DNA of 64,000 bases. Source: Gloeothece verrucosa PCC 7822 (lineage in GTDB: Bacteria > Cyanobacteriota > Cyanobacteriia > Cyanobacteriales > Microcystaceae). The stretch spans positions 5,634,501 to 5,698,500 of the forward strand of contig NC_014501.1 in assembly GCF_000147335.1 (NCBI RefSeq), read 5' to 3'. The translations under genes were made by a program, and so were the position numbers. Each line of letters starts with the position of its first letter. Position 1 is the stretch's first letter. Below, in pieces: positions 24,516 to 33,674 of this stretch. Under the pieces are notes generated by a model that was given only the letters and a program-made list of their open reading frames with translations, ran no database searches and had not been told where the DNA came from.

Positions 24516-24902
24516 ATTTTCTCTCCCCCTTTTGTATTGCTATTGGAAAAGGTTAAAGTCTTTTTAGTTTTTTCTTAATCTCCTATTAACATAATACCCT
24601 TTTTCTCATAAAATAATATCAAGCTATTACGAAAGTTCATAAATAAACCCGAGCATCTAACTATTGGTTTAACCAAACCTAAATCCTCTTCATCAATTTT
24701 CTCACGGGCTTTCCGAAGAAATACTTAAATTGTCAAAACTCCCTAAAAAAAATCCGTATTTTTGGCGAAGCCTAAGCCACTTTTTTTTTATTTTTGAGTA
24801 GATTTATAAACATTAATTAACATTTGATTAATCTTTACCGACAAATAACAAAAACATGGGGGACAATAGAAAAAAACCGAGGTTCTATCGCCCAGTTAAA
24901 AA
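24516..24902. other. Intergenic region before the kinase-GUN4 gene
   Basis: About 390 AT-rich bases, divergent between the 55-aa gene and the kinase gene. It must hold both promoters. I see no repeat array, terminator or ORF. Confidence 0.4.
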
Positions 24903-26390
24903 ATGATGAACATCAGTCAGTGTATAAATCCTGATTGTCTAGCCAAAAATCCCCCAGAACATAAGTTTTGCTTAAAGTGTGGAGCCAAATTACTGCTACG
25001 GGATCACTATCGAGCCGTTCGCTATATAGGGGAGGGAGGTTTCGGACGTACTTTTGAAGCCGTTGATGAAGATAGACTCAATACTCCCTGTGTGATTAAG
25101 CAATTTTTACCCTTTCAAGGCGGTACACAATCTCTCAATAAAGCGACAGAACTTTTTAAAAGAGAAGCTGAACAACTACGAGAATTAGGAAAACATCCCC
25201 AAATTCCGGATTTATTATCTTATTTTGAACAAGATGGCCGACTCTATCTAATTCAGGAATATATAGAAGGGCAAGACTTACTTAAAGAACACCAACAAGG
25301 ACGCTTTAGCGAAGCCAAAACCCGACAATTATTAAAAGATTTATTGCCGATCCTACAATTTATTCACCAAAAAAATGTCATTCATCGAGATATTAAGCCA
25401 GAAAATATTATCCGTCGTCTAGATGGCTCTTTAGTGCTAATTGATTTTGGTATTGCCAAGCAATTAGACTTAAGCGGAGCAAGCCGCATGGGAACCATTA
25501 CCGGAACTCTCGGTTATGCTGCCCCTGAACAAATGCGGGGAGTTGTGCAGCCAGCCAGTGACCTTTACAGTTTAGGATTAACGGCGATTCGACTTTTAAC
25601 AGGATGTTTACCGGACGATGGAGCAATAGATCCTTTATACGATCCCATTGAAATGAAATGGGTTTGGTGGCAATGGGCAAAGCAGAATGGAATCAATGTC
25701 AGTTCTCAATTAGCCAAAATTTTAGATAAAATGGTACGAGAGCGGATGAAAGAACGTTACCAGTCAGCCGCCGAAGTTTTAGAAGTATTAAACCGAGAAA
25801 CCACAGAATTTTCTAAAGGGACAGTCATTCAAAACGAACCGGTTTCTTTACCTCGTACTTATCAAGAAGCATCTGCCAAGAAAGTTAGCACCTTATCTCA
25901 ATCTCAAGTCTTACCGAAATTATCCGTTAAACTCTATTCATCCTCGGGGATGGACTATGGACAGCTTCATGATTTATTAGTAGAGGGAAAATGGGAACAA
26001 GCCAATCGAGAAACCGCCAAAGTAATTTTAAGAGCCGCCGGTCGAGAAAAACAAGGACGTTTAGTCGACACTAGAGGGCTTTGTACAGAAGATCTTCAAA
26101 TTATTGATCAGTTATGGGTACAAGCTAGTAAGGGACGCTTCGGTTTTAGTGTACAGAAAAGACTCTGGTCTTTGTTTAACTTTAAAGATGATTCAGCCAC
26201 CGAACAAGATTTAGGCCGGATTTTAGGATGGTTTCAAAAAGGAAAATGGCTCAATTATGGAGATTTACAATTTTCTATTGATGCTCGTGAAGGACATTTA
26301 CCGGTTGTTTGGGGAATATCCCGCGTAGATGACTGGGCAGGAGTATTTTATTTTCTTTCAGAGATTATTAAGGCTGGTTTGTTAGACTAA
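24903..26390 (+). CDS. Zinc-ribbon Ser/Thr kinase with C-terminal GUN4 domain
   Basis: A 495-residue hybrid. It has an N-terminal zinc ribbon (C7, C12, C23, C26), a Hanks-type kinase (about 36-300; GEGGFGRT 43-50, Lys66 in VIKQF, HRDIKPENI, LIDFG, APEQ), a linker (about 300-350) and a GUN4 domain (about 353-495: DYGQLHDLLVEGKWEQANRE, LWVQASKGRFGFSVQKRLW, VDDWAGVFYFLSE). GUN4 binds Mg-protoporphyrin or bilin in the chlorophyll branch, where the free protein stimulates Mg-chelatase. Fused to a kinase it may make phosphorylation tetrapyrrole-responsive, which is inference. It contains no WD40 repeats. All kinase catalytic residues are intact. Its start is MMN..., or the second ATG three bases on. 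Confidence 0.92.
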   Translation: MMNISQCINPDCLAKNPPEHKFCLKCGAKLLLRDHYRAVRYIGEGGFGRTFEAVDEDRLNTPCVIKQFLPFQGGTQSLNKATELFKREAEQLRELGKHPQIPDLLSYFEQDGRLYLIQEYIEGQDLLKEHQQGRFSEAKTRQLLKDLLPILQFIHQKNVIHRDIKPENIIRRLDGSLVLIDFGIAKQLDLSGASRMGTITGTLGYAAPEQMRGVVQPASDLYSLGLTAIRLLTGCLPDDGAIDPLYDPIEMKWVWWQWAKQNGINVSSQLAKILDKMVRERMKERYQSAAEVLEVLNRETTEFSKGTVIQNEPVSLPRTYQEASAKKVSTLSQSQVLPKLSVKLYSSSGMDYGQLHDLLVEGKWEQANRETAKVILRAAGREKQGRLVDTRGLCTEDLQIIDQLWVQASKGRFGFSVQKRLWSLFNFKDDSATEQDLGRILGWFQKGKWLNYGDLQFSIDAREGHLPVVWGISRVDDWAGVFYFLSEIIKAGLLD

Positions 26391-26672
26391 ATAGACAGAT
26401 AAAAGATCAATAAACGTTAAGGCGAATTTAACGAGCAAGAGTGAAAAAAGAGGTATGCAAGATAACTGTTGCCGCCAGTGGGAACGCGCAGCGCCGATCG
26501 CAGTTTGGAACGTTTAAAAACTTTGGCAGTCAAAATAAACAGCCGAGTGAGCAAAAATATCACTAGCTAATCGAGCCTGAAAAATAATAAGGTGAGAAAA
26601 CTCGCATAACAAATCACTTAAAAATAATCCCAGACCTTGGTAGGATAAATCCTGACAGTTAGAATAATCCCT

Positions 26673-27791
26673 ATGAGTATACAGACAGTAAATGGTATTG
26701 CACCTCACGGTGGTCAATTAGTCAATCGTGTTGCTACTCCCGCCGAACGAGACGAATTTCTCGAACAAGCGGATCGCCTTCCCCGAGTTCAACTCGACGA
26801 ACGGGCAACATCGGATCTAGTCATGATTGCTATTGGCGGCTTTAGTCCTCTTCATGGCTTCATGGAATATGCAGACTATGAAAGTGTTGTAGAAGATATG
26901 CGCTTGACTAATGGTTTGCCTTGGACAATTCCCATTACCTTATCTGTACCCGAAGAAGTGGCAGACCCGCTTAAGGAGGGTAGTTGGATTCGTCTAGACG
27001 ATAGCGAAGGGCGATTTATCGGCGTACTAGAATTAACGCAAAAATACCGCTATAACAAAGCTCACGAAGCTATTCATGTCTATAAAACTGATGATCATCA
27101 ACATCCCGGGGTAAAAGTTGTTTATGAACAGGGCCCTATTAATCTAGCTGGTCCAGTTTGGTTACTTGAGCGCGATCCTCATCGAGAGTTTCCCAAGTAT
27201 CAAATTGATCCCGCCGTATCGCGTCAACTGTTTCAAGAAAAAGGATGGCAAACCATAGTCGGGTTTCAAACTCGTAACCCCATTCACCGCGCCCATGAAT
27301 ATATTCAAAAATGCGCCTTAGAAATAGTAGATGGTTTGTTTCTTCATCCTTTGGTGGGAGCCACTAAAAGTGATGATGTGCCGGCCGATGTGCGGATGCG
27401 CTGTTATGAAATTATGTTAGACAAATATTTTCCCCAAGACCGGGTATTATTAGCGATTAATCCCTCAGCTATGCGCTATGCTGGTCCAAGAGAAGCCATT
27501 TTTCATGCTCTAATTCGCAAAAACTATGGCTGTACTCACTTTATTGTGGGTCGAGACCATGCCGGCGTAGGAGATTATTATGGGACTTACGATGCTCAAT
27601 ATATTTTTGATGAATTTAAAGCTGAAGAAATAGGCATCGTACCGATGAAATTTGAACACGCTTTTTATTGTACTCGCACTGGACAAATGGCAACGACTAA
27701 AACCAGTCCCAGTACAAAAGAAGAACGGATTCATTTATCAGGGACAAAAGTACGGGAAATGTTACGACGGGGTGAATTACCCCCCCCCTGA
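26673..27791 (+). CDS. sat: ATP sulfurylase (sulfate adenylyltransferase), frameshifted near its end
   Basis: ATP sulfurylase makes adenosine 5'-phosphosulfate from sulfate and ATP, the first step of sulfate assimilation. Hallmarks are GFSPLHGFM, the QTRNPIHRAHEY motif with catalytic histidines, GDYYGTYDAQ and GRDHAGVG. The frame as sequenced stops at 27791 after 372 residues, just after GELPPP. One base fewer in a run of nine C (27780-27788) would continue as LPPPEFSRPEV..., reaching 391 residues at the stop ending 27849, the usual family length (about 390). So either an indel in a homopolymer (sequencing or recent mutation) or programmed slippage occurs. The lost tail (about 19 residues) is near the end of the C-terminal domain, so the truncated enzyme might still fold. 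Confidence 0.93.
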   Translation: MSIQTVNGIAPHGGQLVNRVATPAERDEFLEQADRLPRVQLDERATSDLVMIAIGGFSPLHGFMEYADYESVVEDMRLTNGLPWTIPITLSVPEEVADPLKEGSWIRLDDSEGRFIGVLELTQKYRYNKAHEAIHVYKTDDHQHPGVKVVYEQGPINLAGPVWLLERDPHREFPKYQIDPAVSRQLFQEKGWQTIVGFQTRNPIHRAHEYIQKCALEIVDGLFLHPLVGATKSDDVPADVRMRCYEIMLDKYFPQDRVLLAINPSAMRYAGPREAIFHALIRKNYGCTHFIVGRDHAGVGDYYGTYDAQYIFDEFKAEEIGIVPMKFEHAFYCTRTGQMATTKTSPSTKEERIHLSGTKVREMLRRGELPPP

Positions 27792-27849
27792 GTTTTCTCG
27801 CCCAGAAGTTGCGGCTGAATTAATTAGAGCAATGGAAAAACAATCTTAA
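27780..27849 (+). other. sat: Frameshifted C-terminal tail of ATP sulfurylase
   Basis: Starting in the C9 run, the +2-shifted frame gives PPPEFSRPEVAAELIRAMEKQS and a stop ending at 27849, which is the normal C-terminus of cyanobacterial ATP sulfurylase. Joined to the upstream frame with one C removed, it restores a 391-residue protein. The tail is therefore part of the same gene, not a separate ORF. Confidence 0.85.
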
Positions 27850-27850
27850 T

Positions 27851-27906
27851 GAGTCAAGAGTCAGTAGTCAATAGTTAATAGTCAATAGTCAATAGTCAAT
27901 AGTTTA
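27851..27906. repeat. Heptanucleotide tandem repeat, eight units
   Basis: Eight 7-base units of the TAGTCAA type (for example TAGTCAA repeated three times at 27879-27899, with variants GAGTCAA and TAGTTAA). It lies between sat and the pseudo-orthocaspase gene. Confidence 0.85.
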
Positions 27907-28056
27907 ATTGTTGTTGCTCAAAGATTAAACCCATAAGATCTTTGTGATGACTAATGACGAATAACTCATGACTAATGGGCACAAGCGGAGTGCCCCGACT
28001 ATTGACTGCTGACCAATAACTCATGAAAACTACTAATAATAATTAAAAATGGGAGT

Positions 28057-30501
28057 ATGGGACTGGATCGGCGAACTTTTTTGCAACAGGCTGGAAGGGC
28101 GTTATTGGCTCTAGGAGTCAGTCAAACAGGATTATCATTTTTAAATCTTAATAGTCGGATAGGCTCTAAAATCAATCGCTTTACCCGCGCTCTAGCGGAA
28201 CCCACTCCCCGTAAATTAGCTTTATTGGTGGGAATTAATGAATATGTTGATGGTGAAAATTTAAAAGGATGTATCACAGATGTAGAACTACAGCAAGAAC
28301 TTCTGATTCATCGCTTTGGGTTTGTGCCATCTGATATCGTCAGCTTAACCGGAGAACAGGCCACGCGCGAAAAGATAGAGACAGCTTTTTTAGAACATTT
28401 AATTCAACAGGCCCAACCGTCAGATGTGGTGGTCTTTCACTTTAGCGGTTATGGTTCTCGGGTAAAACTGCCAACTAACCCACAAACTAAAGCCCTAGAT
28501 AACCCAACAGACTTTAAATGGGTTAAGAGTTTCATTCCTAAAGATGGCATTTTTCCCACTGAAAAAACGCCCCTGATGAACGGTCTGCTGTTTGACTCTT
28601 TAATGCTTTTAGCTGAGTCCCTGCCAACCGAGAAAATAACTCTAGTGCTTGATACCAGCCATGACAGTAGCGGCCAACTTTTACAAGGCAATCTGAGAAC
28701 TCGCTCTTTAAGCTCAAAAAATGCCAATTTCAACCGGGAAGAGTTAGCGTTTATTGAGCAGTTGCAAGAGAAAGTTAAAGGATTTCAAAATAGCCGCAAA
28801 AACTCCCCCTTTACCGGGGTGATTTTGAATGCAGCCAACAACGATCAAATGGCCGTAGAAATCCAAGGAAATAATTGGAGCGCTGGATTATTTACTTATG
28901 CCCTGACTCAGTACCTTTGGCAAGTGACCCCGGCCAGTAATATTCTCATCACGCTTTCTAAAACAACACAACAAGTCGCACAGTTGATGGGACCTCAACA
29001 GGTTCCCACTCTTAACAGTAACAGTAAAAGTCAACTCAACGGTTTAGCCTATCATCTGATGCCCTCGTCTTCAATGGGCGCAGAAGGCGTTTTAACGAAA
29101 ATTGTTAAAGCAGACAACAAAATTACCACCGCCCAAGTCCGCTTAACCGGACTCCCGCCCACAGTGGTACATAATTATGGACTAAACTCTCGTTTTAAAT
29201 TAATTGGGGAACCCAACAAGTTAGCCGCTTCGACCCCAGATACATCACTGACCACTCAGACAACAGAAGACATCATTGTACAAGTCGCTTCACGAGAAGG
29301 ATTAACCGCAACGGTTGTTCCTTTAGAAAAGAGCGACAAAACAGATTTTACCGACAAAATAGGGCAAAAAATTCAAGAATCCCTCAGAGTTTTCCCGCGT
29401 CATCTAACCCTCGTGGTGGCCTTAGATCAAAGTTTAAAAAAAATTGAACGAGTGGATGCGACGAGCGCGTTTTCAGGGGTGGGAATCGTTGCATCGGTGA
29501 TTAATGCGGGGGAAAACTTCGCTGACTGTCTGTTTGCTAGAGTGGATCTGCCGAAATCACCTAGCGGCTCTGAGGATTCGGGTTCATCAGTTCCCGATTC
29601 AGCCTCGGTTACAGAAACCATCGGTTATGGACTATTATGGTCCGGCGGCGGCCTCATTCCCAATACGGTTGGAAAAGCTAATGAAGCGGTTAAATCAGCT
29701 ATCCAACGCTTAACCCCCCAATTACAAACCCTTTTAGCCGCTAAATTATGGCGCTTAACCCTCAATCAAGACTCATCCGGATTAGGCGTTAGTGCTACCC
29801 TCGAAAAAATCACTTCAACCCCTCAACCGTTAATTTACCGTCAAACCCGCCGAGTGGCAGACTTGGCCTGTAACAGCCAAAAGGCGACTAATTCTCTCTC
29901 TTTAATGTCTGATTGTCCACAAGCATTATCCAGCAGCCTAATGGGACAAGTAAATTCAACTCAAGCACAAGAAATAGAAGCATTACCAAAATTATCCATC
30001 GGCACCCCAATACAATATCGTCTGCAAAATTGGAGTGAGCAGCCGATTTATTGTCTTCTGTTTGCTCTCGATGCCAGTGGAAGCGCAATTACCCTCTACA
30101 GTCCCCAACCCATTCGTCAATCTGCCCCGGCTCAAGATCATTTAACACCCCTAAAACAGCCGGTTATAGAAGCCGGCAAAAGTTTGATTATCCCTCAGCC
30201 TTTAGGAGATCTATATTGGAGAGTTTCAGGACCACAGGGGTTAGTAGAAGTGTTCATTGTTTGTTCCCTGTTACCTTTTGAAAAAACCCTACAAGCTTTA
30301 GCCGCTAAACAATCCCTCAGTGGAGAACAAGAACAAATCTTAACCTTACCCAATCCCCTAGAAGTGGCTCAAGCTTTATTAACCGATTTACATACCACCA
30401 GCGCGATTAAAATGAATATCAACGGAATTTCAGCAGATAGCTATGCTCTTGATGTTAATGCCTGGGCAACTTTAAGCTTTATTTATCAAGTTGTCGAGTA
30501 A
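28057..30501 (+). CDS. Pseudo-orthocaspase (caspase-fold protein with Tyr-Ser in place of His-Cys)
   Basis: An 814-residue protein with an N-terminal twin-arginine-like signal (LDRRTFLQQAGRALLALG, residues 3-20) and a caspase-type p20 domain from about residue 52. The catalytic histidine position is tyrosine in HFSGYGSRV (Tyr132) and the catalytic cysteine position is serine in LVLDTSHDSSG (Ser201). This is the YS class of inactive-by-dyad orthocaspases known in phototrophic cyanobacteria. The codons are TAT (28450-28452) and AGC (28657-28659). The rest, residues 320-814, contains a DUF4384-like late section (IQYRLQNWSEQPIYCLLFALDASG). Export via Tat to periplasm or thylakoid lumen is inferred. 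It is likely non-proteolytic; scaffolding or ligand binding are alternatives. Confidence 0.88.
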   Translation: MGLDRRTFLQQAGRALLALGVSQTGLSFLNLNSRIGSKINRFTRALAEPTPRKLALLVGINEYVDGENLKGCITDVELQQELLIHRFGFVPSDIVSLTGEQATREKIETAFLEHLIQQAQPSDVVVFHFSGYGSRVKLPTNPQTKALDNPTDFKWVKSFIPKDGIFPTEKTPLMNGLLFDSLMLLAESLPTEKITLVLDTSHDSSGQLLQGNLRTRSLSSKNANFNREELAFIEQLQEKVKGFQNSRKNSPFTGVILNAANNDQMAVEIQGNNWSAGLFTYALTQYLWQVTPASNILITLSKTTQQVAQLMGPQQVPTLNSNSKSQLNGLAYHLMPSSSMGAEGVLTKIVKADNKITTAQVRLTGLPPTVVHNYGLNSRFKLIGEPNKLAASTPDTSLTTQTTEDIIVQVASREGLTATVVPLEKSDKTDFTDKIGQKIQESLRVFPRHLTLVVALDQSLKKIERVDATSAFSGVGIVASVINAGENFADCLFARVDLPKSPSGSEDSGSSVPDSASVTETIGYGLLWSGGGLIPNTVGKANEAVKSAIQRLTPQLQTLLAAKLWRLTLNQDSSGLGVSATLEKITSTPQPLIYRQTRRVADLACNSQKATNSLSLMSDCPQALSSSLMGQVNSTQAQEIEALPKLSIGTPIQYRLQNWSEQPIYCLLFALDASGSAITLYSPQPIRQSAPAQDHLTPLKQPVIEAGKSLIIPQPLGDLYWRVSGPQGLVEVFIVCSLLPFEKTLQALAAKQSLSGEQEQILTLPNPLEVAQALLTDLHTTSAIKMNINGISADSYALDVNAWATLSFIYQVVE

Positions 30502-30609
30502 GTCGATACAATAGAAAAACGAAGGACAGAGTAAGCCGGGCGGGCAACAATCTAACCTTATCCCACCATTCACAACTGACCTCTAACAACTACCAACAAA
30601 TCATTGATA

Positions 30610-32259
30610 ATGAACATTCTCCCTCAGACGACTCGACGTCGCCTTCAAAAAATACAACAAATTCCCAGCGTCTGGGAAGGAGATCGTCGTTCCTTATCGG
30701 GTTTGAAATCGACATTAGACCCGAACTCAGAAGGTAATGGAGAGTGCATCATATGGGTAGATGGCTCAGAAGGCTTTGTGAGAGCAATGGATGTCGTTTC
30801 TCCTGAGATGGGACCAGAAGCAATTGTTCGTACTCTTTTACGAGCCATTGAAACTCCTCACAGTCCTGCTAAACCGGCTCGACCTCAAAAAATTGTGGTG
30901 CGTTCTCGAGAAACTCAGTTTTTTTTACGAGGCGCTCTGCAAAATCTTGATATTACCATTGATTATGTGCCAGAATTACCCCTGATTGATGAGCTTTTCC
31001 GGGGTTTTGAGGAAATGAATAATGCTAGACCGCCAGCTATTCCTGCGGCTTATGAACCTCTGCTCAGACAAAGCGCTTATGAGATTTGGCAAGCTCAACC
31101 CTGGAATGTATTAGCTGACCACGATATTTTAGCCATAGAATTAAATAGTTGCGGCATTGAAACCCTCTACGCCTGTATCATGGGAATGCTCGGGCGAGAA
31201 TATGGCATCATTCTTTATCGCTCCCTTGAGTCCCTCAAACAATTTCGTATAGCGGCTATAGAAGAAAAATCCGCTAATCGTTTAGAAAAAGCTTTTTTAT
31301 CTCAAGATTGTTGGTTCTTAAATTTTGAATCAATTTTTGATTTGGATGACGATGAAGATGAAGATGAAGATGAGGATGACGATTTTGATCTAGCCGATTT
31401 ACCCACCTCAGAAATTCGACCTCTGTTTGGCAGTGTCCATCCTTATGAAGGCATTAGACCCTTTTTAGATGAAGAAGAATCCATCGCGATTTATCTGGGT
31501 TTACAGGCAATCTTACAGTTTTTTGAGTGTCATGAATCGGATTTAGATGAAGAGACAATTAGTGAAATTAAAAACACTTTTGAAGTGCCCCTGCCGGCTG
31601 AAGATAAAACAGAACAATTAATTTCTATTACAGTCTCGACTCTACCTCAGCTATCGAGTGAGTTAATCGAGATGATAGAAGACTCAGAAGATGATGAAGA
31701 TAACGACAAGCTTCAGGTTCCTCTTCAAGATGATTTAGTACCGGAAAATTCTTTCCTCAGTCTGGGGATGGTTCCCTGGGATTTGATAGAGGATATTCAA
31801 GACCGCAGTAAAATCTATTACCAATCTAAAGAAATTTCTCCTAAAGGTGATGGATTACCGGTAATTATGATTCAAACTTCTCGCCCAAAAGCGAAAGAGT
31901 TAATTAATAAAATTCTTGACTGTGGCGGACTAGAATCAGTGTGCTTTAATCCGGGAGAAGATCCTTTTAGCGGCAATCATTATGATTTAGGAATTCTTCA
32001 GATGGTGGATGGAAGCTTGTATCTTTTTGGCGAATTTTTAGCGGATGATCCTGAACATATTCAAGCCCGCCGGAAATGGGAAAATCGCTGTCAAAAAACG
32101 CAAGGTTATTGTGGCTTAATTGTGGCTATGGGAGTCACGGGTTCTTCTCGGGGAAATCCTCAACTGAATGATATGATGGCTCTGTTTGAAACCAAAGCGG
32201 TTGATAGTAAAGAGTTAGCAATGGGAGTCTTACAGTTGATGCCACAGTTTGATTTTTAA
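30610..32259 (+). CDS. Conserved cyanobacterial protein of the DUF6930 type
   Basis: A 549-residue soluble protein. I start it at the ATG at 30610; the frame also offers a TTG six bases earlier. The N-terminal 200 residues read as the DUF6930 domain (IIWVDGSEGFVRAMDVV, GIETLYACIMGMLGREYGI). A highly acidic tract (residues about 245-258, DDDEDEDEDEDDD-like) splits it from the rest, and a second acidic stretch lies at about 358-366. The C-terminal part (VIMIQTSRPKAKELINKILD) resembles a plain alpha/beta domain. Function is unknown. The gene may be monocistronic; it lies 108 bp after the pseudo-orthocaspase on the same strand. Confidence 0.72.
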   Translation: MNILPQTTRRRLQKIQQIPSVWEGDRRSLSGLKSTLDPNSEGNGECIIWVDGSEGFVRAMDVVSPEMGPEAIVRTLLRAIETPHSPAKPARPQKIVVRSRETQFFLRGALQNLDITIDYVPELPLIDELFRGFEEMNNARPPAIPAAYEPLLRQSAYEIWQAQPWNVLADHDILAIELNSCGIETLYACIMGMLGREYGIILYRSLESLKQFRIAAIEEKSANRLEKAFLSQDCWFLNFESIFDLDDDEDEDEDEDDDFDLADLPTSEIRPLFGSVHPYEGIRPFLDEEESIAIYLGLQAILQFFECHESDLDEETISEIKNTFEVPLPAEDKTEQLISITVSTLPQLSSELIEMIEDSEDDEDNDKLQVPLQDDLVPENSFLSLGMVPWDLIEDIQDRSKIYYQSKEISPKGDGLPVIMIQTSRPKAKELINKILDCGGLESVCFNPGEDPFSGNHYDLGILQMVDGSLYLFGEFLADDPEHIQARRKWENRCQKTQGYCGLIVAMGVTGSSRGNPQLNDMMALFETKAVDSKELAMGVLQLMPQFDF

Positions 32260-32317
32260 CGTTAAATATGGAGTCAAATAAAAATGTATTGTGTATCCAG
32301 AGGTAATTATTGATCTA

Positions 32318-32776
32318 ATGTCATCACCTCAAGTGTTTGAGCAATCTATCCAAATTAATGCTAGTGCTACAGTGGTAGAAAAATGTATCACGGATTTGGA
32401 ATTGATGCACCGTTGGTTGAATCCGGCTTTGCGTTGTGAAGCCCTAGGGAAATGGAATACAGAATTAGGCGGGCGCAGTCGTTTTATTATTCAAATTCCT
32501 CTAGTAAACCCAACTTTAAAAAGTGTGGTGGTTCAACGAGAACCGGGTTTAATTGTTTGGGCTTTTGAAGGGTTTTTTAAAGGGCGTGATCGTTGGGAAT
32601 GTCAACCGAATGCTAAGGGAACTCTTTTAATTAATCGCTTTGAGTTTACTATTCCTAATCCTCTGGTGGGTTGGGGGTTTAATCTATTGGCGGCTAATTG
32701 GACTAAACAAGATATGAAGGCACAGTTAAGGCGGCTTAAACGAGTGGCAGAAGAGGTTTATTTATTGGAAGCTTAA
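32318..32776 (+). CDS. SRPBCC/START-like lipid- or ligand-binding protein
   Basis: A 152-residue single-domain protein of the SRPBCC (polyketide cyclase/START-like) superfamily. The helix-grip layout is seen from FEQSIQINASATVVEKCITD through ALGKWNTELGGRSRFII and the C-terminal long helix AQLRRLKRVAEEVY. I prefer the ATG at 32318 because it starts directly before the domain; the frame extends to a GTG at 32291. The fold binds small hydrophobic ligands; the ligand is not known. It lies 58 bp after the DUF6930-like gene and could be co-transcribed. Confidence 0.78.
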   Translation: MSSPQVFEQSIQINASATVVEKCITDLELMHRWLNPALRCEALGKWNTELGGRSRFIIQIPLVNPTLKSVVVQREPGLIVWAFEGFFKGRDRWECQPNAKGTLLINRFEFTIPNPLVGWGFNLLAANWTKQDMKAQLRRLKRVAEEVYLLEA

Positions 32777-32800
32777 CCTGTAGGGCAACACAGAAAAGCC

Positions 32801-32919
32801 CATTGTCATCCTGAGTGACAGCGAAGGACCTCGAAAGTCAAGATATGTAATAAGAGATTCTTCGCTACCTTATGCTGTCCCTTCGACACCGCGAGGGGCT
32901 TCGGCTCAGAATGATAAAA
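32801..32919. repeat. Palindromic interspersed element
   Basis: A 120-bp segment with inverted ends TCATCCTGAG (32806-32815) and CTCAGAATGA (32905-32914) plus internal self-complementary GCGAAGGA/TTCTTCGCT stretches. Its composition resembles the dispersed CATCCTGAG-type repeats found between genes of many bacteria. It abuts the stop of the CpcT-like gene. Confidence 0.6.
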
Positions 32920-33543
32920 TCAATTTAACTCTTCTGAAAAATCTACCTGTTTCTGATAACAATAAGGCCCCATTAAAGCCCCCCAAATTGCTCGACCTGT
33001 ATTAATATCAATGCCCTTATCATAAGTTTTCAACTCTTGAGAATTCACCTCAAACCCCAAAGAAACCTGAAAACTTTGACCTTGATAACTAAAAGCACAA
33101 GGAGACTCAGACACAGCAAGCGCCTTAAAATGATAATGATTCCCCGCTAATTGATTACTCTCAACCTTTAATGTACATCCCGGAGCCGTTAAACATTCTA
33201 CTTGTTCTAGCGTTAACTGTTGTAATAACTCCGGTTTACGTCCTAAACCCTGCACAGGTGAGATGTCTTTAAACATATAATGTTCAACTTGTAAACATAC
33301 CGGAGAGGTAGAAACCTGACGTAAGCGCCACAAGCGAGGCCGATAGGGCTGATCTAAATTCACGATACTCGCCTGTTCAGCAAACAGAGTAATACTATCT
33401 TCAGTAAAAAGCGGCACAGGACGTAACCACAAACGCAGATGAACAAACCAAGCAGCAGACTCCATCGCCTGTGGTCTATTTTCAAATTCGCCTGCTAGAT
33501 AGCGTCCTAAAGTAATCAGTTCTGGTGCTAGTTTATTATTCAT
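32920..33543 (-). CDS. CpcT/CpeT-family phycobiliprotein lyase-like protein
   Basis: A 207-residue protein of the CpcT/CpeT lyase family, calycin beta-barrels that attach phycocyanobilin to beta-subunit cysteines (Cys153 type) of phycobiliproteins, or serve as chromophore chaperones. Matches include an ETALYxx-free N-terminal helix LGRYLAGEFENRPQAMES, RLWLRPVPLF, then QPYRPRLWRLRQV, MFKDISP and the C-terminal AIWGALMGPYCYQKQ. Length is normal for CpcT (about 200). Whether it is CpcT itself or a paralogue cannot be decided here, because no phycocyanin genes are nearby. It is divergent from thf1. Confidence 0.85.
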   Translation of the reverse strand: MNNKLAPELITLGRYLAGEFENRPQAMESAAWFVHLRLWLRPVPLFTEDSITLFAEQASIVNLDQPYRPRLWRLRQVSTSPVCLQVEHYMFKDISPVQGLGRKPELLQQLTLEQVECLTAPGCTLKVESNQLAGNHYHFKALAVSESPCAFSYQGQSFQVSLGFEVNSQELKTYDKGIDINTGRAIWGALMGPYCYQKQVDFSEELN

Positions 33544-33571
33544 GAGTCATGAGTCATTAGTCATTAATCAT
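33544..33571. repeat. Heptanucleotide repeat, four units
   Basis: GAGTCAT, GAGTCAT, TAGTCAT, TAATCAT immediately upstream of the CpcT-like gene. It belongs to the same heptamer class as the arrays at 27851 and 61618. Confidence 0.65.
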
Positions 33572-33674
33572 CAGTGTTGTCCCTTCTCCCTTTCCCTACT
33601 CTTTATTTAACACTTGGCAAAGAGAACCATAAGAGAGACAATGAGATCACTGTATATTAAAGTTAAGTCTGTTT

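Noticed and set aside
27652..27849. Separate 65-codon ORF downstream of sat
   Set aside because: Its last third is the true C-terminus of ATP sulfurylase in another frame; it is not an independent gene.
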